From Alphaproteobacteria bacterium (lineage in GTDB: Bacteria > Pseudomonadota > Alphaproteobacteria > Caulobacterales > Aquidulcibacteraceae), in NCBI GenBank assembly GCA_016124255.1, contig WGOB01000048.1, forward strand, positions 1 through 34,516: 34,516 nucleotides of DNA. The letters run 5' to 3'. The notes under the pieces are model-generated. The model was not told where the DNA came from, searched no databases, and was given only the letters and a program-made list of their open reading frames with translations. Position 1 is the stretch's first letter. The number at the start of each line of letters is the position of its first letter. Below, in pieces: positions 31,593 through 34,516 of this stretch. A program made the position numbers and the translations under genes.

Positions 31593-31795
31593 TGATCGGC
31601 GGTTCTCTTGCTATGGCGGTCCAGAAGCGCATCAAGGAGGCTGAGGATGCCCCACTCTTCGATGATGCGGTGGTGGAGGCTATGCGGTTGGCTGACCGCT
31701 TCGAAGCCGTGAAGGCAGAGGAGTACGTTCTCCCCTTGGATGCATTGGCTGGATTCCGGGTCATTCCGGCTCAAAAGGCAGCAGCTGGAGAATAA
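31592..31795 (+). CDS. 67-aa protein coupled to the proteinase
   Basis: A small mostly helical protein: MIGGSLAMAVQKRIKEAEDA, PLFDDAVVEAMRLADRFEAVKAEEYVLPLDALAGFRVI and a short Ala-rich tail. The ATG shares a base with the proteinase stop (TAATG), and GGAG lies 8 nt upstream, so the pair is translationally coupled. I do not recognise the family. Tight coupling suggests an inhibitor, adaptor or subunit of the proteinase; that is inference. Confidence 0.75.
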   Translation: MIGGSLAMAVQKRIKEAEDAPLFDDAVVEAMRLADRFEAVKAEEYVLPLDALAGFRVIPAQKAAAGE

Positions 31796-31900
31796 GGTGA
31801 GCGCCGGGAGCTTTCGCCCCCGGCACCCTGACGCCCTCACGGCGCCTGCTCCCCGGCACGAGATGCGACCTCAAGCCGGGCAGGGTTCATGGAGGCGGGT
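31796..31900. other. Non-coding stretch between convergent cargo genes
   Basis: Contains GCCGGG...CCCCGGC (31807-31829) and GTGAG...CTCAC pairings that could fold into a terminator for the proteinase operon. No T-run and no other gene are seen. Confidence 0.35.
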
Positions 31901-32740
31901 TCATTGTCCCACCCCCTTTGTGCTGTTGGGCGAGGTCGCCTCAATGTCGATCTTTCCCTCACCCTGATAGATCAAGGTGAAGTTCTGGGCCGCGGCGCGG
32001 AGCCAGGCGGCGCGCCCTTCGACTGTCCATACCGTCCCGGGTTCGGGCAGCGTTTGCAGAAGCCCCTCGATGAACGGGTGATAGCCCCCAGTCCCAGACC
32101 CACCGCCGCCGAACCGCGGTGGAGATTGCGCTGAAATCGAAGCGCCATCGGCGGCTTCCTGCCGCAACGTTTCTGGCGCCGGGCCGGCGGACGCGGCTAC
32201 GTTCGGTCGAACGAGACGATCCTCACCAGCCCAAAAAAAACCGGCCTGTCTGGCGGAGCGAAGGAAGACCTGACGCGCCAGCCCCTTCTGCTTAGGGACG
32301 ACTCCGAGACGCACCATTTCTCCTTCCAGGGCAGGCGTCCCGGGCAGCTGATAGTTCCGATATTTTTCGTAGACGGCTTTGTAGAGCGGTACATTGAGGA
32401 AGGCGTCCACCCGAGCCGCCGCCTCCTGTGTTCGATCTACAATCCTCATCCCTAGAGCAGTGAGCGTGAAGCTGCCCTTCTCGGCAGTGAGCAGCCCAAA
32501 GGTCCGCGCCGGCGCATATCGCGCCCGGAAGTTTCCTCCGGCGGCTGAGATACGCCAGAGTCCGGCGAGCTGCTCCGCCTCGCAAGATTGTCCGCCGATC
32601 TGTTGAATGTCGCGCGCGACGGCAATGGCGGTGTCCAAGTCTACGTAAGGAAAAGAGATGCCCGATTGTTCGCGCTTCCCGTCAGCCGGGCGCGCCTCGA
32701 CCGGGCCCGTTTGTGCGTTTCGCTTCTGTTCTGCCCGCAT
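31901..32740 (-). CDS. Unrecognised 279-aa protein, winged-helix-like (transposon cargo)
   Basis: A soluble protein with two apparent parts. Residues about 28-170 read SGISFPYVDLDTAIAVARDI, then FGLLTAEKGSFTLTALGMRIVD, DAFLNVPLYKAVYEKYRNYQLP and RQVFLRSARQAGFF. The pattern of a short N-terminal domain, a beta-wing (KGSFTLTALG) and downstream helices suggests one or two winged helices, somewhat like DUF5343. A Gly/Ser-rich linker (GGGGSGTGG) leads to a C-terminal motif HPFIEGLLQTLPEPG...W...RAAWLRAAAQNFTLIYQ. I chose the ATG at 32740; a TTG at 32761 is an alternative. It faces the proteinase operon tail to tail. A DNA-binding or defence-accessory role is a guess. Confidence 0.72.
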   Translation of the reverse strand: MRAEQKRNAQTGPVEARPADGKREQSGISFPYVDLDTAIAVARDIQQIGGQSCEAEQLAGLWRISAAGGNFRARYAPARTFGLLTAEKGSFTLTALGMRIVDRTQEAAARVDAFLNVPLYKAVYEKYRNYQLPGTPALEGEMVRLGVVPKQKGLARQVFLRSARQAGFFWAGEDRLVRPNVAASAGPAPETLRQEAADGASISAQSPPRFGGGGSGTGGYHPFIEGLLQTLPEPGTVWTVEGRAAWLRAAAQNFTLIYQGEGKIDIEATSPNSTKGVGQ

Positions 32741-32906
32741 GACGGCGGCCCTCTGAATCAATCCAGGCAGGAGAGGTAGACTCGCTTAGCGGGAGAGTCA
32801 AACGGCGCGCAACAAATTGGTCACGCGACCCGGCGGGCGGGTCACGCGGCGGTCCTCGCGAGCGGCTTGGTTGGCCGCAGCCGCGGATCGGTTCATTCTG
32901 CCGCTC

Positions 32907-33071
32907 ATGCCTCGACAAAATCCTCCCCCCGCCGAAGCCGATGCCGACTTTTCCGAAGAAGAGATCGCGCGCCGTCGCGACGAGGTGATCCGGCGCATGC
33001 TCAACACGCCGCCGAAACCGCAGCAGCCGGCGGCGAAGAAGAACAAGAAGAAGGCGCCGGCCAAGGCTTAG
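32907..33071 (+). CDS. Possible 54-aa charged protein inside the transposon
   Basis: It begins MPRQNPPPAEADADFSEEEI and continues RRRDEVIRRMLNTPPKPQ before a Lys/Ala/Pro tail (AAKKNKKKAPAKA). The acidic-then-basic layout and the RRRDEVIRRMLNTPPKP segment resemble small uncharacterised proteins common in alphaproteobacteria. No clear Shine-Dalgarno is seen. It lies between the 279-aa gene (divergent) and the transposase gene (convergent). Confidence 0.5.
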   Translation: MPRQNPPPAEADADFSEEEIARRRDEVIRRMLNTPPKPQQPAAKKNKKKAPAKA

Positions 33072-33133
33072 ACCGACGCCTTCTCCGTCCTTTCGTTCGC
33101 CAGCGTGAGCGGCGACGCCGTTTCGGATCGGCC

Positions 33134-34087
33134 TTATGGGGACGCTTCTTGCCCAGCAAGAGGTCGATAGGTCAGGCGACGCCCGACCGTCCCCTTGAGC
33201 GCCAGTGTGGTGCGCGCGTTGTCATCAACCCCGCGCGCGATGCGGTTGGAATAGCGGAAATCGAATTCGGCGAGGTAGCGGTGCAAGTGCTGCTTGCCGC
33301 AGTGCTGATAGATGCCGCGCATGCCACGTTTGAAGATCGAGAAGTAGCCTTCGATCGTGTTGACGTGAATGTCGCCGCGCGCCCATTCGTCCTTGCTGTG
33401 ATTGACGGTCTGGTGAGCTGCAAAGTGCGCGCCAACTTTCGTGTAGTAGCGCGCCTCATCGGTCAGGACGCGCGCTTCTTTGGCGATATTCGCCTGCAAA
33501 ATCGGAAGCAGCGTGCGGGCGCGGACTTCGTCAACCACCATAGCGCGCGAGCGGCCGGTCTCACGATCAACAAGCGCGAGAACCTTCACCTTCCAATAGA
33601 AGCCGCGCCCCTTGCCCTTCGCTTGCGCGAACTTCTCGTCGTCGAATCCCATGAAGGTTTCGTCGACTTCGACGCCGCCACCACCGCCGCCGAAGGGCGC
33701 CAGATCGCCTTCGCGCATCGCTTCGCGAATCCGGTGCGCCATGAACCAGGCCGTCTTGTACGAACCGAAGCCGAGCATGCGATAGAGTTGGTGGGCGCTG
33801 ATCCCCTTCTTCGACGCGCACATGAGATGCGTCGCCAGCAGCCACTTGTGCAGCGGAATGTGCGACCGCTCATAGATCGTGCCCATCGTCGCCGTGAACG
33901 GCTTGCGGCACTCGCGCGCCTTGCACTTGTAGAGCCCTGGACGGGTCGTCTTTCCTGCCATCTTGGTGGCGTTGTCGATCGAACCGCAGTGCGGGCAGAC
34001 CGGACCATCCGGCCAGCGGATCGCCTCATAGTGGGCGCGCGCGGCTTCCTCATCGGTGAAGTGCGGGGCGGTCAGGTCCGTTTTCAT
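33134..34087 (-). CDS. IS1595-family transposase (ISXO2-like)
   Basis: A 317-residue transposase. An N-terminal zinc ribbon uses C31, C34, C55 and C60 (CPHCG...YKCKARECRKPF), followed by a helical DNA-binding region and the ISXO2-like DDE-type domain. Catalytic candidates are D142 (VEVDETFMGF), D210 (VLTDEARYY) and N243/E246 with K253 (HVNTIEGYFSIFKRG), the IS1595 D-D-N-K pattern. The reading frame is intact, so the element may still be active. The ATG at 34087 has a GGGGGC just upstream inside a hairpin, and the promoter predicts a leaderless mRNA. Confidence 0.93.
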   Translation of the reverse strand: MKTDLTAPHFTDEEAARAHYEAIRWPDGPVCPHCGSIDNATKMAGKTTRPGLYKCKARECRKPFTATMGTIYERSHIPLHKWLLATHLMCASKKGISAHQLYRMLGFGSYKTAWFMAHRIREAMREGDLAPFGGGGGGVEVDETFMGFDDEKFAQAKGKGRGFYWKVKVLALVDRETGRSRAMVVDEVRARTLLPILQANIAKEARVLTDEARYYTKVGAHFAAHQTVNHSKDEWARGDIHVNTIEGYFSIFKRGMRGIYQHCGKQHLHRYLAEFDFRYSNRIARGVDDNARTTLALKGTVGRRLTYRPLAGQEASP

Positions 34088-34089
34088 GC

Positions 34090-34122
34090 CCCCAATCTAG
34101 GGATTGGGGCTTGGTATGTCAA
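34090..34122 (-). promoter_or_regulatory. Transposase promoter with start-site hairpin
   Basis: On the minus strand TTGACA (34122-34117, inside the terminal repeat), a 17-nt spacer and TAGATT (34099-34094) put +1 on the A of the transposase ATG at 34087. CCCCAATC (34090-34097) and GATTGGGG (34102-34109) form an 8-4-8 hairpin that would cover the ribosome-binding region only in transcripts entering from outside. Confidence 0.65.
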
Positions 34123-34142
34123 CGGGATATTGTCCAACCGCC
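34112..34142. repeat. Right transposon end: terminal inverted repeat plus direct repeat
   Basis: The terminal repeat is 34112-34135; on the minus strand it reads GGACAATATCCCGTTGACAT then ACCA. The plus-strand AACCGCC at 34136-34142 repeats 30535-30541 exactly. Confidence 0.85.
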
Positions 34143-34143
34143 C

Positions 34144-34160
34144 GTCAAGTCCTACTTGAC
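34144..34160. promoter_or_regulatory. Half of a split tandem operator, right palindrome
   Basis: GTCAAGTCCTACTTGAC is a perfect 7-3-7 inverted repeat. It is the partner of 30517-30533. On the minus strand TTGACG (34148-34143) would have been the -35 element of the zinc-finger gene before the transposon inserted. Confidence 0.5.
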
Positions 34161-34289
34161 GCATCCGCCGAGCCTCCATCGCGCATCCATCCCAGCGCGG
34201 CGCACACATTTCCGCCGCCGGGCCAGCACAAAAAGCGCGTTTAGAAGCCCTATCGAAACAGTCAGGAAACCGGGCGGGGCGGTCGCCCG

Positions 34290-34388
34290 TATAGTCAGTA
34301 AGAGTTTGCGTCGCTGTCGCCTCGGGAGGGGCAGCGCCGCCGAAAGCGGGCCGGGCCCTCATGGGACGGCCCCGAGGAAGGGGAAGAC
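34290..34388 (+). promoter_or_regulatory. rpoH upstream region with structured leader
   Basis: TATAGT (34290-34295) is a possible -10 without a convincing -35. Between it and rpoH, CCTCGGG (34320-34326) pairs with CCCGAGG (34371-34377), and GGGCCG pairs with CGGCCC inside. The closing strand runs into the Shine-Dalgarno region (GAGGAAGGGGAAG), so ribosome access could depend on folding. Confidence 0.4.
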
Positions 34389-34516
34389 ATGGCCTCCACC
34401 GCATTGACCATCGCGCTTTCGCCCGAACAGGGCCTGCAGCGCTACCTGTCCGAGATTCGGAAGTTTCCGATGCTCGCGAAGGACGAGGAATTCATGCTCG
34501 CCAAGCGCTGGCAGGA
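34389..34516 (+). CDS. rpoH: RNA polymerase sigma-32 factor, 5' part only
   Basis: Only the first 42 residues are inside the window. MASTALTIALSPEQGLQRYL followed by SEIRKFPMLAKDEEFMLAKRW is the typical N-terminus of RpoH sigma factors (YL.EIRKFPML...EE.MLAKRW, region 1.2). AAGGGG is 5 nt before the ATG at 34389. RpoH directs the heat-shock response. It is downstream of the transposon's right end, and its promoter region may have been shortened or altered by the insertion. Confidence 0.88.
   Translation, partial: MASTALTIALSPEQGLQRYLSEIRKFPMLAKDEEFMLAKRWQ

Larger units (their letters stand above)
30542..34135. mobile_element. IS1595-family (ISXO2-type) transposon with cargo genes
   Basis: A 3,594-bp element defined by 24-bp terminal inverted repeats with one mismatch and a perfect 7-bp direct repeat AACCGCC on both flanks (eight bases if one mismatch is allowed; IS1595 elements usually duplicate 8 bp). 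The transposase gene lies at the right end and points inward. The remaining 2.5 kb carries a plus-strand proteinase operon, a minus-strand 279-aa gene and a 54-aa gene. The proteinase region (30720-31795) is visibly less GC-rich and less GCG/CGC-repetitive than the chromosome, supporting horizontal origin. Passenger genes are known in the IS1595 family, but I do not recognise this combination. Confidence 0.85.

Noticed and set aside
30517-34160. Terminal inverted repeats extending outward to the GTCAAG-N5-CTTGAC sites (about 50 bp each)
   Set aside because: The outer sites are themselves palindromic, so they match in either orientation. The 7-bp stretch between them and the 24-bp repeats is directly, not inversely, repeated, which fits a target duplication better.
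1-34516. tRNA, rRNA or CRISPR arrays
   Set aside because: I saw no T-loop-like GTTCGAATC segments with acceptor stems, no rRNA-like sequence and no regularly spaced direct repeats. Weakly conserved small RNAs cannot be excluded by eye.

Overview
This is a GC-rich chromosomal window of about 34.5 kb from an alphaproteobacterium. The UrcA-family protein, the PhaR/thiolase pair, the two-cysteine NifU-like scaffold and the rluD...rpoH neighbourhood point to that class. My best guess is Caulobacterales, close to Hyphomonadaceae, but this is inference and no marker gene settles it. Nearly all genes are compact, with good Shine-Dalgarno sites and many overlapping starts and stops. I found no rRNA, tRNA or CRISPR.

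Left part (1-9,500). The minus-strand operon yerC/hisR-like regulator - hisG - hisD runs off the left edge, with an 18-bp palindrome over its putative promoter. Then come a CinA-type amidohydrolase, a DEAD-box RNA helicase with a predicted leader of about 180 nt, an UrcA protein, an MmcQ/YjbR protein, a VapBC toxin-antitoxin pair, and acetyl-CoA acetyltransferase divergent from the polyhydroxyalkanoate regulator phaR. Small unknown and membrane proteins follow.

Middle part (9,500-25,900). There is an envelope or polysaccharide group (two GT2 glycosyltransferases, one GT39/ArnT-like membrane glycosyltransferase, one NAD-binding epimerase-like protein), a ParDE toxin-antitoxin pair, thrS, yidD, a DUF4274-like protein, secreted and lipoprotein genes including a tandem paralogous lipoprotein pair, a PPOX-fold protein, a NifU-like scaffold, an enoyl-CoA hydratase, a VOC protein, cysS and folE. 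Intergenic gaps carry at least two dispersed repeat families. One of them, about 50-60 bp and bounded by GGCGCGCC, occurs five times, including one inverted doublet.

Right part (25,900-34,516). A Tat-exported PhoD-like phosphatase, rluD, DoxX-like and coiled-coil membrane proteins, and a free-standing ClpX-type zinc-finger protein precede rpoH, which is cut by the right edge. A 3.6-kb IS1595-family (ISXO2-type) transposon, 30542-34135, sits between the ClpX-zinc-finger gene and rpoH. Its 24-bp terminal inverted repeats match at 23 of 24 positions and are flanked by a 7-bp direct repeat. Besides its transposase it carries a two-gene operon (SDH-family Clp-fold serine proteinase plus a 67-aa protein), an unrecognised 279-aa winged-helix-like protein and a 54-aa charged protein. 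This cargo is the most interesting content of the window. The insertion splits a pair of 17-bp palindromes and appears to have replaced the -35 element of the zinc-finger gene's promoter with transposon sequence.
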